From: Sphingobium boeckii
GTDB taxonomy: Bacteria; Pseudomonadota; Alphaproteobacteria; Sphingomonadales; Sphingomonadaceae
NCBI RefSeq assembly: GCF_014199215.1
Contig: NZ_JACIJC010000001.1
Location: forward strand, 250,001 to 314,000
Direction: 5' to 3'
DNA: 64,000 nucleotides
Shown: positions 1-12,000 of the stretch, in pieces
Layout of the letters: the number at the start of each line of letters is the position of its first letter
Numbering within the stretch: the stretch's first letter is position 1
The notes under the pieces: generated by a model
The model's database searches: none
What the model was told of the DNA's origin: nothing
Seen by the model: only the letters and a program-made list of their open reading frames with translations
Program-made: the position numbers and the translations under genes

Positions 1-1095
<1,095 letters not shown>

Positions 1096-1222
1096 GTTCC
1101 ACCATCAATAACAGCTCTGGTTGTTGTTGCGGTGCGGATGATTAAACGCAGCCCAATAATTTGGTCATAATACGCACGGTATTCGATTTTAAGAACAAAC
1201 CCCCCTATACGCCTGCTTCATA

Positions 1223-1339
1223 GCTTGGTGACCATAGCGTCAGTGACCCACCCGATCCCATCCCGAACTCGGCCGTGAAACCTGACTGCGCCGATGGTAC
1301 TACCGCTTAAGCGTTGGAAGAGTAGGTCGTCGCCAGGCT
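1223..1339 (+). rRNA. rrf: 5S ribosomal RNA
   Basis: The terminal helix pairs the 5' segment near CTTGGTGACC with the 3' segment near GGTCGTCGCCAGGC. The internal blocks CCCGATCCCATCCCGAACTC and GGCCGTGAAACC are characteristic of bacterial 5S rRNA. Its place after 23S is standard. The ends are estimated to within a few bases. Confidence 0.95.
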
Positions 1340-1509
1340 TTGTAGCAGGCGTATACGGGGATTTTGTTCAAAGAACCCATTCATGATGTTGATTATTCGG
1401 TCTTAACGGGCCGGAAGGTCCGCAAGGCCGAACGGCCGCCCGCGCTGATGCGAGGAAAGCCAAGTTGACGGATGTCGACGCCGGCGCTTGAGGCCCAACA
1501 CGTTAGTGT

Positions 1510-1586
<77 letters not shown>

Positions 1587-1594
1587 ACAAAACG

Positions 1595-1617
1595 CCGCCT
1601 TACGGGCGGTTTTTTTG
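1595..1617 (+). terminator. Rho-independent terminator of the rRNA operon
   Basis: A CCGCC/GGCGG stem is followed by a run of seven T directly after the tRNA. It is a good intrinsic terminator for the rrn transcript. The minus-strand ung gene ends shortly downstream, so the two units converge here. Confidence 0.85.
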
Positions 1618-1643
1618 TGTCCGGCGCAGATCAGGTCATCAGA

Positions 1644-2333
1644 TCACATCATCTCCGGCAGTGCCCAGTCGATCGGTGTCTGCCCTTGCCCTTCCAGAAA
1701 GGCGTTGGCCTGGGAGAAGGGACGGCTGCCCAAAAATCCATTGTGCGCTGACAGCGGCGATGGATGCGCCGATTTCAGCACCAGATGGCGGCTGGCGTCC
1801 ACGAACGCCGCCTTGCGCTGGGCATAGGCACCCCACAGGATAAACACCACGGGCTCGGGCTTGGCGTTGACCGTGCGAATAATCGCGTCGGTGAACGTCT
1901 CCCAGCCCTTGCGTTGATGCGAGGCCGCCTGCGCCATCTCCACCGTCAGTACGCTGTTGAGCAGGAGCACGCCCTGCCGCGCCCAGGATTCCAGAAACCC
2001 GTGGCGTGGCGGCGCGATCCCGAGATCGCTCTGCAATTCCTTATAGATGTTCTTCAGCGATGGCGGCGGACGAACGCCAGGCTGCACGCTGAAACACAGG
2101 CCATGCGCCTGCCCCTCGCCATGATAAGGGTCCTGCCCCAGGATCACGACCTTCACTGCATCCGGCGGGGTGAGATCCAGCGCGCGGAAATATTCGCTGC
2201 CTTTGGGAAAGATGCGCTTTCCCTTGGCCTTTTCGTCCAGCAGGAACTGCCTGAGAGCCGCCATATAGCCGCTCTCGAATTCCGCTTTCAGCGCCGCTTT
2301 CCAGCTTTCGTCGAGTTTGATCGTATCTGCCAT
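1644..2333 (-). CDS. ung: Uracil-DNA glycosylase (family 1)
   Basis: This enzyme removes uracil from DNA in base-excision repair. The water-activating motif GQDPYH lies at residues 66-71 with catalytic Asp68. The substrate-pocket region [10 protein letters not shown] and the leucine-loop motif HPSPLS near the C terminus are present. The length of 229 residues is normal for bacterial Ung. It is convergent with the rRNA operon and runs in the same direction as the sugar dehydrogenase upstream, 31 bases away. Confidence 0.97.
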   Translation of the reverse strand: MADTIKLDESWKAALKAEFESGYMAALRQFLLDEKAKGKRIFPKGSEYFRALDLTPPDAVKVVILGQDPYHGEGQAHGLCFSVQPGVRPPPSLKNIYKELQSDLGIAPPRHGFLESWARQGVLLLNSVLTVEMAQAASHQRKGWETFTDAIIRTVNAKPEPVVFILWGAYAQRKAAFVDASRHLVLKSAHPSPLSAHNGFLGSRPFSQANAFLEGQGQTPIDWALPEMM

Positions 2334-2364
2334 GCGCCCGGAGTGTCAGAAGATGGCGCGGTGA

Positions 2365-3885
2365 TCAAATGGCGGCCTCGATCACGAAGATGTCGCCATC
2401 ATAATCGACGATGTAGAGATTGCCCGCCTGGTCCTGTCCGAAGCTCGCGACATTGCCAATCGTGCCTGCGCTCGGTGCGAAACTCTGCGTGCGGATCGTG
2501 AAGCTGCTGCTGGGGAGCGTAGCGCCCGGCATGAGCTGCGTGATCGGCACCGACCACAGCGCCCCGCGCACGAAATCGCCGAAGATATACTGGCCCTGCA
2601 GCGATTCCACCGGCCCGCGATAGACATAGCCGCCCGTGAGCGAATCGCCCTGCGCCGGTCCGGTGCCATGGCTATATTGCGTGACCGGAAAGGTCAGCCC
2701 CGCGGTGCTGTTGCCGGTATTGGCTTGCGTGCCTTCATACAGTGGCCAGCCGAAATTCGCGCCGCCGTCGGTGGGGCGCATCAGATCCACCTCCTCGATC
2801 GCATTCTGGCCGACATCGCCGATCCACAAATTGCCGGTCACCCGATCGAAGCTGTTGCGAAAACTGTTGCGCAGGCCATAGGCCCACACCTCCGGCGCGT
2901 CGCCCGCTGTTGCGAAGGGATTGGTGGCGGGAATGCCATAGTCCCGCGCGCTGTCCGTGGGGAAATCGTCGCGACTGACGTCGATCCTGAGCATCTTGCC
3001 GAGCAGGCTGTTGCGGTTCTGGGCGTTGCCGAACGTGTCGTTCGATCCGCCGCCGTCCCCCGTGGCCGCATACAGCAAGCCATCCGGCCCGAAATCGATC
3101 CAGCCGCCATTGTGATTGCTGGCCCCGGCGTGGGGGAAGGTCAGGATGACGTCGGCGGTGGTGGGGTCGAGTTGATCGCTGTTGCTCAGCAGCGTGCGAT
3201 AGCGCCTGATCTCGATCGCGCCCGTGGTGTTGGTCAGATAGACATAGGCGGTGCCGCTGGTCTGGAAATCGGCGGGCAATGCGACGCCGAGCAGGCCGCG
3301 CTCGCCATCGGTGGCGATCTGGCCCGAAACATCGAGAAACGGAGTCGCGGCGATCGCCCCGGTCGCGGGATTGAAAATGCGAATAAGCCCGCCCTTTTGC
3401 GCGATCAGCAGCCGTCCGGAATTGTCGGGGATGCCGAGCGCATAGAGCGGTTGGCTGAATCCCGTGCCGGCCCGTCGCACCCGGAATGCGCCGGTCGCAG
3501 CGTCGGTCACCGTGACGGAGAGCGCGAGCGTGGCGTTCGCCGTGCCGTCCGATACGGAGAGCGTGACCTGATAGATATTGTTGCGGTCCGCATCCCCGGG
3601 CGCCTCGAAATCGGGTGCAGCGCGAAAGGTCAGCGCGCCGCCCGCCGTGATCGAAAACATCGCCGCATCGGCCCCGCCGGACAGCGAAAAGGTCAGCGGA
3701 TTGCCATCCGGATCGGTGGCTGCGGCAGTGTAGAATGCGGCAGTCGCGCCTTCGGGGGCATTGGCCGCAGTGGCGGAGGTGAAGCTCGGCGCGCGGTTTT
3801 GCGGTGGAGACGGGGTGGAGCCGCCATCGCCACCGCCGCATCCCGCGAGTGTCAGGGTCAGGATCGCCAGAATCGCTTTACGCAT
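2365..3885 (-). CDS. PQQ-dependent sugar dehydrogenase (GSDH family) lipoprotein with N-terminal cadherin-like domain
   Basis: The N terminus (MRKAILAILTLTLAGC) is a lipoprotein signal with its lipobox cysteine at about residue 16. A Gly/Ser linker and a cadherin-like domain follow at about 30-125, recognisable from PDGNPLTFSLSGG and the VSDGTANATLALSVTV end. The rest, about 135-505, is a six-bladed propeller of the soluble glucose/sorbosone dehydrogenase family, with motifs such as GERGLLGVALP, ASNHNGGWIDFGPDGLLY, GNLWIGDVGQN and QYIFGDFVRG. Family members oxidise aldoses or sorbosone using PQQ. The substrate here is unknown, and no PQQ synthesis genes lie in the window. Placement at the outer membrane or periplasm is inferred from the lipobox. 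Confidence 0.88.
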   Translation of the reverse strand: MRKAILAILTLTLAGCGGGDGGSTPSPPQNRAPSFTSATAANAPEGATAAFYTAAATDPDGNPLTFSLSGGADAAMFSITAGGALTFRAAPDFEAPGDADRNNIYQVTLSVSDGTANATLALSVTVTDAATGAFRVRRAGTGFSQPLYALGIPDNSGRLLIAQKGGLIRIFNPATGAIAATPFLDVSGQIATDGERGLLGVALPADFQTSGTAYVYLTNTTGAIEIRRYRTLLSNSDQLDPTTADVILTFPHAGASNHNGGWIDFGPDGLLYAATGDGGGSNDTFGNAQNRNSLLGKMLRIDVSRDDFPTDSARDYGIPATNPFATAGDAPEVWAYGLRNSFRNSFDRVTGNLWIGDVGQNAIEEVDLMRPTDGGANFGWPLYEGTQANTGNSTAGLTFPVTQYSHGTGPAQGDSLTGGYVYRGPVESLQGQYIFGDFVRGALWSVPITQLMPGATLPSSSFTIRTQSFAPSAGTIGNVASFGQDQAGNLYIVDYDGDIFVIEAAI

Positions 3886-3968
3886 ACATGCGTCCTTCGG
3901 AACAGGCCGCCCCCGGCTGCGCGCAAAGATTGCCTTCTCAAGCGGTTACACGCAAGTCTCAATCAGTC

Positions 3969-4004
3969 AGCCCCGGACGCGTGCGTGACTTCGCGCCCGG
4001 GGCT
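3969..4004. other. GC-rich stem-loop between sugar dehydrogenase and TonB receptor
   Basis: The arms AGCCCCGG and CCGGGGCT pair perfectly across a 20-base loop. The hairpin lies between two minus-strand genes and could end or attenuate the receptor transcript. There is no T tract, so terminator function is only a guess. The rest of the 156-base gap shows nothing recognisable. Confidence 0.35.
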
Positions 4005-4041
4005 TCACACGACCCGCCGAAGCGGGCGTGATTCGGTGGGT

Positions 4042-6570
4042 TCAGAAACTCGTCTTGATCGTGCCCCCCCAGGTGCGCTGATCGCCCGGCTGGCCTGCGA
4101 TCAGCCCGACATTGCCGGGCGCGACCTGCAGCGTTTCAATGTAATTCACGTCAAAGGCGTTGCGCACCCAGCCGAAGATGTCGAAGCCACTGTCCGTGCG
4201 GAAACCCAGACGAAAATTGGTGAGCGCATAGCCCTTCACATCGGTGTAGATCGACGGCGAGGCATTCGAATTCCAATGCGAACGATAATTGCCATCGACG
4301 CCGAAATAGACTTGCCCGTCCTTGTCGAGCAGATGAACCGGGGCGTTGGCTTCCACACCGTAGGAGAAGGCCCATTTCGACACGCCGGGCAGATCGGCCC
4401 CGGAAATGTCGCATTGCCGCGGGCTGAGCGCCCCAGCGACACCGGGCTGCGAATAATCCGGCGCGGCATTGGCAGGCTGGAGCGTGCCGCCGGAAAGCTC
4501 GGGCGGGCAGGGCGCATTGGTGAACTTCTTATATTTCGCGTCGGTATAGGCACCGTTGGCATAAGCCGAGACGCGGTCGCTCGGGCGGATCTTGAAATCC
4601 GCCTCGATCCCCTGGGATACCACCTTCTCGGCATTGGCCAGATAGCCGCGCACCGTGCCGAACTGTCCACCATTCACGGTGGCCTGGAAATTCTTGATCT
4701 CGGTGCGGAAGGCGCTGAGGTTGAAGGTGGCCCGACGATCCCAGAATGCGGTCTTGAGACCGATTTCATAGTGATTGACCGATTCCGGCTTCACCGTGCT
4801 TGCGGACAGGTCGGGGACGTTCGCGCTGGTCAGCGGCAGACCATTTTGGTTGATGCCCACGGTCTTGAAGCTCTTGGCATAGGTCGCATAAGCGAGAACG
4901 TCGCGGGTGATCTTGTAATTCACGTTGAGATCGTAGCTGAAATTCCAGTCGCTCACCGAGGGCGAAGTGCTCTGCGGCTGATAGACGCCGCATTGCGCGG
5001 CCAGCACCGTGCCGGCAGCCGGCACGGGGGTGCAACTGATCACCGCACCCGCGCCGTTGGTCACGACGCGCTCGTAAAAACCTTCCTTCTTGTCATAGTT
5101 GATCCGGATACCCGGCTGGATCGTCAGGGCATCGGTCAATTGATAGCTGACCTGGCCATAAAGCGCCGCGCTGTCGCTCTTGAGGAACTGGGTGTTGGAT
5201 GCGGTCAGGCCGTTGAGAATGCTGGGGTCTACGGCCTGGGCACCGGTCAGGCTCCAGCGGCTGGCATCGGCACCCTGCTGCTCGGTGCCCTGGGTGTCGA
5301 TCCGTTGCTTGAAGCCGAACAGGCCGACCACGACATCGATCTTGTCGCTTTCGTAATTGTAGCGGAATTCCTGGCTATACTGATCCTGCTGCGAAGGGTT
5401 TTGTGATTTGGCGACGATCGACAGGCCAGTGAAATCGCGATCATTCTCGGGCTTCCAGTCCCAGAAGCGCCAGGCGCTGATCGAGGTGAACGTGCCGGGG
5501 CCGACATCCCATTTCACCTTGAGCGAAGCGCCGCCGATCTTGTTGCCCGCGTTGAGATTGCTGTCGAGGTCGGTCAGGCGGTCATAGGGATTGGTGCTGG
5601 GAACCGCATAATTGCGGCCCGGCGTGGCGGCATTGATTGCTGCGACAAGCCCGTCATACTGCCGGGTGAGCGCGCGCTGGGTGCGGCCGACCCGGACGTA
5701 GACGGTGCCGTATCCTTCGGGATCCTGCTGCGAATAGTCGCCCGACAAGGTGACCGAGAGGTTGTCGTTCGGCTTGAACAGCAATGTGCCGCGCAGACCG
5801 AGATTGTCCTGCTCGTTGATCCAGCGCTGCGTTCTGGTGTTGTAGAGCGTGCCGCGCCGGGTGGTCGTCGCAACCGCGATGCGCGCCGCGATCGTCTCGG
5901 ATAGCGGACCTGAAACGGCGGCCTTGGCCTGTTTGTAATTCAGATTGCCCGCCGTCAGCTCGGCGCGGCCCTCGAAATCAAAAGTCGGCTGGTTGGTGGT
6001 GATGTTGATCGCGCCGGCGGTGGTGTTCTTGCCGTAGAGCGTGCCTTGCGGACCGCGCAGCACTTCGACCTGATCGACGTCGAGGAAGTCGAACGTCGCG
6101 GCGGCAACGCGCGAATTGTAAACGTCATCGACATAGATGCCCACGCCCTGCTCGAAGCCGTCGCTGGTCAGGCCGAACGGCACGCCAAGCCCGCGGATAT
6201 TGACCGACGTGTTGCGGGGATTGGTGGTATACACCTGCAGCGTCGGGGCGAGCTGCTGCAGCTTGACGATGTTGAAATTGCCCGTGGCCTCGATGCTGTC
6301 GCCGCGGATCACGGAGATCGCCAGCGGCACCTCCTGCGCGGTTTCCAGCCGGCGACGCGCGGTCACCAGGATGATGTTGCCATTCCCGATATCAGCCTCT
6401 GCGGCCTCCGGTGCTTCGCTTTCGGCGCGCGCGGCGTCGGGTGCCGCCTCGGGATCGGCCCAGGCAAGGCCGGGCTGGGCGAAGGCGGCGAAGGCAACGC
6501 CTGCGAGAATGGTTTGACGAATGGTCACGCTGGAAAACCCCTTTTTTGATTCGGGTTGTTCTCTACTCAT
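4042..6570 (-). CDS. TonB-dependent outer-membrane receptor
   Basis: This 842-residue protein has a Sec-type signal ending near AWADP, then a plug domain with VTARRRLETAQEVPLAISVI and PQGTLYGKNTTAGAINI. A beta-barrel of about 600 residues follows and ends in the outer-membrane signature GGTIKTSF with terminal Phe. Barrel-type repeats (YEIGLKTAFWDRRATFNLSAFR, FRLGFRTDSGFDIFGWVRNAFD) fit the iron-complex/catecholate-like group that is greatly expanded in sphingomonads. The ligand cannot be read from the sequence. The neighbouring sugar dehydrogenase in the same direction could suggest carbohydrate uptake, but this is weak. Confidence 0.93.
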   Translation of the reverse strand: MSREQPESKKGFSSVTIRQTILAGVAFAAFAQPGLAWADPEAAPDAARAESEAPEAAEADIGNGNIILVTARRRLETAQEVPLAISVIRGDSIEATGNFNIVKLQQLAPTLQVYTTNPRNTSVNIRGLGVPFGLTSDGFEQGVGIYVDDVYNSRVAAATFDFLDVDQVEVLRGPQGTLYGKNTTAGAINITTNQPTFDFEGRAELTAGNLNYKQAKAAVSGPLSETIAARIAVATTTRRGTLYNTRTQRWINEQDNLGLRGTLLFKPNDNLSVTLSGDYSQQDPEGYGTVYVRVGRTQRALTRQYDGLVAAINAATPGRNYAVPSTNPYDRLTDLDSNLNAGNKIGGASLKVKWDVGPGTFTSISAWRFWDWKPENDRDFTGLSIVAKSQNPSQQDQYSQEFRYNYESDKIDVVVGLFGFKQRIDTQGTEQQGADASRWSLTGAQAVDPSILNGLTASNTQFLKSDSAALYGQVSYQLTDALTIQPGIRINYDKKEGFYERVVTNGAGAVISCTPVPAAGTVLAAQCGVYQPQSTSPSVSDWNFSYDLNVNYKITRDVLAYATYAKSFKTVGINQNGLPLTSANVPDLSASTVKPESVNHYEIGLKTAFWDRRATFNLSAFRTEIKNFQATVNGGQFGTVRGYLANAEKVVSQGIEADFKIRPSDRVSAYANGAYTDAKYKKFTNAPCPPELSGGTLQPANAAPDYSQPGVAGALSPRQCDISGADLPGVSKWAFSYGVEANAPVHLLDKDGQVYFGVDGNYRSHWNSNASPSIYTDVKGYALTNFRLGFRTDSGFDIFGWVRNAFDVNYIETLQVAPGNVGLIAGQPGDQRTWGGTIKTSF

Positions 6571-6732
6571 TCACTAGAGAATCTAGAAACATAGTTTTTC
6601 TTTCCTGCGCAATGGGGCTTTGTTTGTTTCGTCGCTGGTCCGGTGAAAATGCGCGACGAGCAGTTTGATGCGCGCCGCTCGACTTGAGCGCGAAAGCCGG
6701 TCTAGGTTGCCCCCCACAAGGGGAGCCATGGA

Positions 6733-8139
6733 ATGAACAAGTTGCTGCGGCGGAAAACGGTCCTGACCGGAGACGATCAGCCGCACGAACATCGCATGAC
6801 GCGCACGCTCTCCTGGCCGCATCTCGTGGCACTGGGAGTCGGCGCGATCGTGGGCACGGGGATCCTCACCTTGATCGGCGTGGGTGCCGATCGGGCGGGG
6901 CCGTCCGTGCTGTTGTCCTTCGCGATCGCCGGCGTGATCTGCGCCTGTGCGGCGCTGGCCTATGCCGAAATGTCCACGATGATTCCCGCCTCGGGCAGCG
7001 CCTATACTTATAGCTATGTCGTGCTGGGTGAGATTTTCGCCTGGGTGATCGGATGGAGCCTGATCCTCGAATATTCGCTGGTCGTGTCCACCGTGGCGGT
7101 CGGCTGGTCGGGCTATGCGGCACCCCTGCTGCACGATTGGCTGGGCTATCCGATGAATCTGGCGCAGGGGCCACATGCGGGCGGGATCGTCAATCTGCCT
7201 GCGATCCTGATTATCTGGGTGGTCGCCGGGCTGCTGATGCTGGGCACGCATGAAAGCGCCCGACTGAATGCGGCGTTGGTGGTGGTCAAGATCGTGACGC
7301 TCACATTGTTCGTGGCCGTCGCGCTGCCGCATTTCGACGCTGCCAATTTCGAACCGTTCATGCCCTTCGGCTTTGGCAAATCGGTCGCGCCCGATGGCGT
7401 GGAACGCGGCGTGATGGCGGCGGCGGCCATCATCTTCTTCGCGTTTTACGGGTTCGATGCGATCTCCACGGCGGCGGAAGAAACCAAGAATCCGGAGCGC
7501 AATTTGCCGATCGGGATCGTGGGATCGATGCTGGTGTGCACGGTGATCTACATGATCGTGGCCGCTGCTGCCGTGGGTGCCTTGCCCTTTACCCGTTTTG
7601 CCAACAGCCCGGAACCACTGGCGCTGATCATGCGCGAAATTCAGCAGCCCGGCATCGCCAAAATCGTGGCCGCCGCCGCCGTGATCGCATTGCCCACGGT
7701 GGTGCTGGCATTCTTTTATGGCCAGAGCCGCATCTTCCTGGTGATGGCGCGCGACGGCTTTCTGCCTCAATCGCTGGCGCGCATATCAGCACGCGGCACA
7801 CCGGTGCGCATCACGATCATCACGGCGGCCTTCGTGTCGATCTTCGCCGGGCTGATTCCGCTCGATGAGATCGCAGCGCTTGCCAATTCCGGCACGCTGG
7901 CGGCGTTCGTGGCCGTGGCCTTGTGCATGTTGGTGATGCGGCGGCGCGCGCCCGATGCGGCCCGACCGTTCCGCACCCCGGCCGCGTGGGTGGTCGGGCT
8001 GATCGCGATCCTGGGATGCTGCTATCTGTTCCTCAGTCTGCCGCAAAAGACCCAGCTTTATTTTCTGATCTGGAATGCGTTCGGTCTGCTGGTCTATTTC
8101 GCTTATGGCATGAGGAAGAGCCTTGCCGAGACCCGATAG
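6733..8139 (+). CDS. APC-superfamily amino-acid permease (cationic amino-acid transporter type)
   Basis: The 468-residue protein has about 12 hydrophobic segments. The first carries the APC substrate-loop motif GVGAIVGTGIL, and the conserved stretch FFAFYGFDAISTAAEETKNP is typical of the CAT/YfnA-like branch. A good ribosome site (AGGGGAG) precedes the chosen ATG. The gene is divergent from the TonB receptor. It is the first gene of a plus-strand cluster with methylthioadenosine and 5-oxoproline genes, so uptake of an amino acid feeding that cluster is plausible but unproven. Confidence 0.88.
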   Translation: MNKLLRRKTVLTGDDQPHEHRMTRTLSWPHLVALGVGAIVGTGILTLIGVGADRAGPSVLLSFAIAGVICACAALAYAEMSTMIPASGSAYTYSYVVLGEIFAWVIGWSLILEYSLVVSTVAVGWSGYAAPLLHDWLGYPMNLAQGPHAGGIVNLPAILIIWVVAGLLMLGTHESARLNAALVVVKIVTLTLFVAVALPHFDAANFEPFMPFGFGKSVAPDGVERGVMAAAAIIFFAFYGFDAISTAAEETKNPERNLPIGIVGSMLVCTVIYMIVAAAAVGALPFTRFANSPEPLALIMREIQQPGIAKIVAAAAVIALPTVVLAFFYGQSRIFLVMARDGFLPQSLARISARGTPVRITIITAAFVSIFAGLIPLDEIAALANSGTLAAFVAVALCMLVMRRRAPDAARPFRTPAAWVVGLIAILGCCYLFLSLPQKTQLYFLIWNAFGLLVYFAYGMRKSLAETR

Positions 8140-8182
8140 GGGCTTGGCCCGCGCGGACTGTGACCATGGGGATTGAGCCGAT

Positions 8183-9052
8183 ATGAGTGAATGGACCATC
8201 GGCGTGATCGGCGGATCTGGCCTTTACGAGATCGATGGACTGGAAAATCCGCAGTGGATCGCGGTCGATACGCCTTGGGGGCCGGCATCGGATGCGCTGC
8301 TGACGGGTCGGATCGCGGGCGTGAAGTTCGTGTTCCTCCCGCGGCACGGCCGGGGTCATCGGATCGCGCCGAGCGGGCTCAACTTCCGCGCCAATGTGGA
8401 TGCGCTCAAACGCGCGGGGTGCACCGATATTCTGTCCATTTCCGCGATCGGATCGCTGCAGGACCATATGCCGCCCGGCATGTTCGTGATGGTCGATCAG
8501 TTCGTGGACCGCACCTTCGCGCGGGAGAAGAGCTTTTTCGGCACGGGTTGCGTGGCGCATGTGTCGATCGCGTATCCGGTCTGCCCGCGGTTGTCCGGCA
8601 TGGCCGCAGCCGCGGCGCGCGCTGCCGGTGCGCAGGTGCATGAGGGCGGCACGCAATTGGTGATGGAAGGGCCGCAATTCTCCACCCGCGCCGAAAGCCT
8701 GCTCTACCGGCAATGGGGCTGCGACGTGATCGGGATGACCGCGATGCCCGAAGCCAAGCTCTGCCGGGAGGCGGAACTGCCTTATGCGCTGCTCGGCATG
8801 GTCACGGATTATGATAGCTGGCGCGACGAGGATCATGTCGATGTCAGTCAGGTCATCGCCCAGCTCAAGGCGAATGGAGACAAGGCGAAGCGCATTGTGG
8901 TGGCGTTCGCCAAAGCGCTGCCGTCCGTGCGCGATCCGTCGCCGATCGACACCGCGCTGGATGGTGCCATCATGACGGCGCCATCCGCACGCGATCCGGC
9001 GCTGCTGGCCAGGCTGGATGCGATCACCGCGCGGGTGTTTGACCGTCCATGA
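8183..9052 (+). CDS. mtnP: S-methyl-5'-thioadenosine phosphorylase
   Basis: It cleaves methylthioadenosine with phosphate to adenine and methylthioribose-1-phosphate, recycling the polyamine-synthesis by-product. Family motifs are clear: GGSGLYEI at the N terminus, the phosphate-site motif [27 protein letters not shown] and [11 protein letters not shown]. The length of 289 residues is normal. The stop overlaps the start of the next gene by 4 bases (ATGA), showing tight coupling to the oxoprolinase-like gene. Related purine nucleoside phosphorylases look similar, but the [10 protein letters not shown] region favours MTAP. Confidence 0.93.
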   Translation: MSEWTIGVIGGSGLYEIDGLENPQWIAVDTPWGPASDALLTGRIAGVKFVFLPRHGRGHRIAPSGLNFRANVDALKRAGCTDILSISAIGSLQDHMPPGMFVMVDQFVDRTFAREKSFFGTGCVAHVSIAYPVCPRLSGMAAAAARAAGAQVHEGGTQLVMEGPQFSTRAESLLYRQWGCDVIGMTAMPEAKLCREAELPYALLGMVTDYDSWRDEDHVDVSQVIAQLKANGDKAKRIVVAFAKALPSVRDPSPIDTALDGAIMTAPSARDPALLARLDAITARVFDRP

Positions 9053-12000
9053 CAGGCTGGTCCTTTTCGATCGACCGCGGCGGCACGTTTACCGACATCG
9101 TCGCGCGGACGCCGCGCGGTGCCCTGCTGACCGCCAAGCTGCTTTCGGACAATCCGGAACGCTATGACGATGCGGCCGTTGCGGGCATCCGCCAGTTGAT
9201 GGCGGCGCATGGCGGCGGCGTGGTCGAAGCGGTGAAGATGGGCACCACCGTGGCCACCAATGCGCTGCTGGAGCGCAAGGGCGAACCGGTGGTGCTGGCG
9301 ATCACGCGCGGCTTCGGCGATGCGCTGCGGATCGGCTATCAGGCGCGGCCCAAGATCTTCGCGCGCCACATCCAATTGCCCCAGCCGCTTTACGATCGGG
9401 TGATCGAGATCGACGAGCGCATGGCGGCGGACGGCGCAATGCTGCAGCCGCTGGATGCAGCAATAACGCGCACCGATCTGCAATCCGCCTTTGACGCGGG
9501 GTTTCGCGCGATCGCGATCGTGCTGATGCACGGCTGGCGCTGGACGGCGCATGAAGCGGAGATTGCTGCGATGGCGCGCGCGATCGGCTTCACGCAGGTT
9601 TCGGCCAGCCACCAGGTCGGCCCTTTGATCAAGCTGGTCGGGCGCGGCGACACCAGCGTGGTCGATGCTTATCTTTCCCCGGTGCTGCGCCGCTATGTGA
9701 ACCAGGTGGTGAGCGCGCTGGGCGATACGCGGCTGCTGTTCATGCAATCGAGCGGCGGCTTGGTGAATCCGGAAATGCTGCAGGGCAAGGACGCCATATT
9801 GTCCGGCCCGGCGGGCGGCATCGTGGGCATGGTGAAAACCGCGGCACAGGCTGGCTTCGATCGCATCATCGGCTTCGATATGGGCGGCACGTCCACCGAT
9901 GTGTCGCATTATGCCGGCCATTATGAGCGCACCAGCGAGACGATGGTGGCGGGGGTGCGCGTCCGCGCGCCGATGCTGGAAATTCATACGGTGGCAGCGG
10001 GCGGCGGCTCCATCTGCAGCTTTGATGGCAGCCGGTTCCGCGTCGGGCCGGATTCGGCGGGTGCCGTGCCCGGCCCCGCCTGCTACAGGCGGGGCGGGCC
10101 GCTGACGGTCACTGATTGCAACGTGCTTCTGGCCAAGATCAGGCCGCAGCATTTTCCGCGCGTGTTCGGCGCGCATGGCGATCAGCCGATCGATGTGGAA
10201 ATCGTGCGCAGCAAATTCGCGGCGCTGGCGCAAGAGGTCGGCACCCTCTCACCGGAAGACATTGCGCGTGGCTTCCTGCGCATCGCGGTCGAGAATATGG
10301 CCAATGCGATCAAGCAGATTTCGATCGCCCGTGGGCATGACGTCAGCCGCTACACGCTCGCCTGCTTTGGCGGCGCGGGCGGGCAGCATGCGTGCATGGT
10401 GGCCGATGCGCTGGGGATGGAGCGGGTGATGATCCATCCGCTTGCCGGCGTATTGTCCGCTTATGGCATGGGGCTGGCCGATCTCACGGTGTTGCGCGAG
10501 GAGAGCAGCGGGCTTCCGCTGGGCGGCGATCTCGCGCGGCTGGATACGCTGGCGCTCGAAGCGCTCGATGCGCTTGAGGCGCAGGATGTCCCGCTGGGGT
10601 TCACCTCCGTGCACAAGCGCCTCGCGCTGCGCTATGAAGGCAGTGACAGCACGATCGAGATTGCGCTCGATGCGCCCGATCTGATGCGCGCCGAGTTCGA
10701 AGTGCGGCACAAGGCGCGCTTCGGCTTTGCCGCACCTGGCGCGCCGGTGATCGTGGAGACGCTGATTGCGGAGGCGGTCGGCAAATCCTGGGATGAAGGC
10801 GGCGCGCTGTCTGTGCCGCAGGGGCGGAGCGAACCGCTGCTTGAAGAGGGCGTCTATGATCGCGCGGCGCTGGGTGAGGGTGCCCGCGTGATCGGCCCGG
10901 CGCTCATCATCGATCCTTCGGCCACCACCGTGATCGAACCCGGCTGGCAGGGGGAGGTGGATGGCGTGGGCAATCTGATCCTCACCCGCGCCGCGCCGCG
11001 CGCCACCAGCCATGCCATCGGCACCGATGCGGATCCCGTGATGCTGGAGATTTTCAACAATCTCTTCATGGCGATCGCCGAGGAAATGGGCGTCGCGCTG
11101 CAAAACACCGCAAGTTCGGTCAACATCAAGGAGCGGCTCGATTTCTCCTGCGCGCTGTTCGATGCGGGCGGCGCGCTGATCGCCAATGCGCCGCATATCC
11201 CGGTGCATCTGGGTTCGATGGGAGACAGCATCCGCACGATCATAGACGCGCGGGGCGATGATCCGGCGGGCGTGGCGCGTGACGGACGCGGGATGAAACC
11301 CGGTGACGTCTATGTGCTCAACGCGCCCTATCGCGGCGGGACGCACCTGCCCGATATCACGGTGATCATGCCCGTCTTCATAGACGGCGGCGACGCGCCC
11401 GAAGCCTATGTCGCGGCGCGCGGCCACCATGCCGATATCGGCGGGATCGCGCCCGGATCCATGCCCCCCGACAGCCGCAGCGTGGAAGAGGAAGGCGTGC
11501 TGATCGACAATCATCTGCTGGTGGATGCGGGCCGCTTTCTCGAAAGCGAAATGCGCGCGCTGCTGGCTGAGGGACAATGGCCCGCGCGCAATCCTGATCG
11601 CAACATCGCCGATCTGAAGGCGCAGGTGGCGGCCTGCGCGCGTGGTGTGATCGAGTTGCGCCGGATCGCGGGCGAATATGGCCGCGATGTGATCCGTGCC
11701 TATATGCGCCATGTGGTCGCGAATGCCGAAGAGGCGGTGCGCCATCTGATCGCGGGACTGGCCGATGGCACGGCCCGGATCGAGATGGACAATGGCGCGG
11801 CGATCCAGGTGGCGATCCGGGTCGATCGCGCCGCGCGTTCGGCGGTGATCGATTTCACCGGCACCAGCGCGCAATTGCCGGATAATTTCAACGCACCCTA
11901 TTCGATCTGCCGCGCCGCCACCCTCTATGTGTTTCGCACCCTGGTGGACGATGCCATTCCGATGAACGACGGCTGCCTCAAGCCGATCACGCTGATCGTG

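Noticed and set aside
2668-5406. A 912-residue open frame antisense to the sugar dehydrogenase and TonB receptor genes
   Set aside because: It crosses two clearly coding genes on the other strand, has no recognisable domain, and is rich in Arg, Gly and His as expected for the antisense of GC-rich codons.
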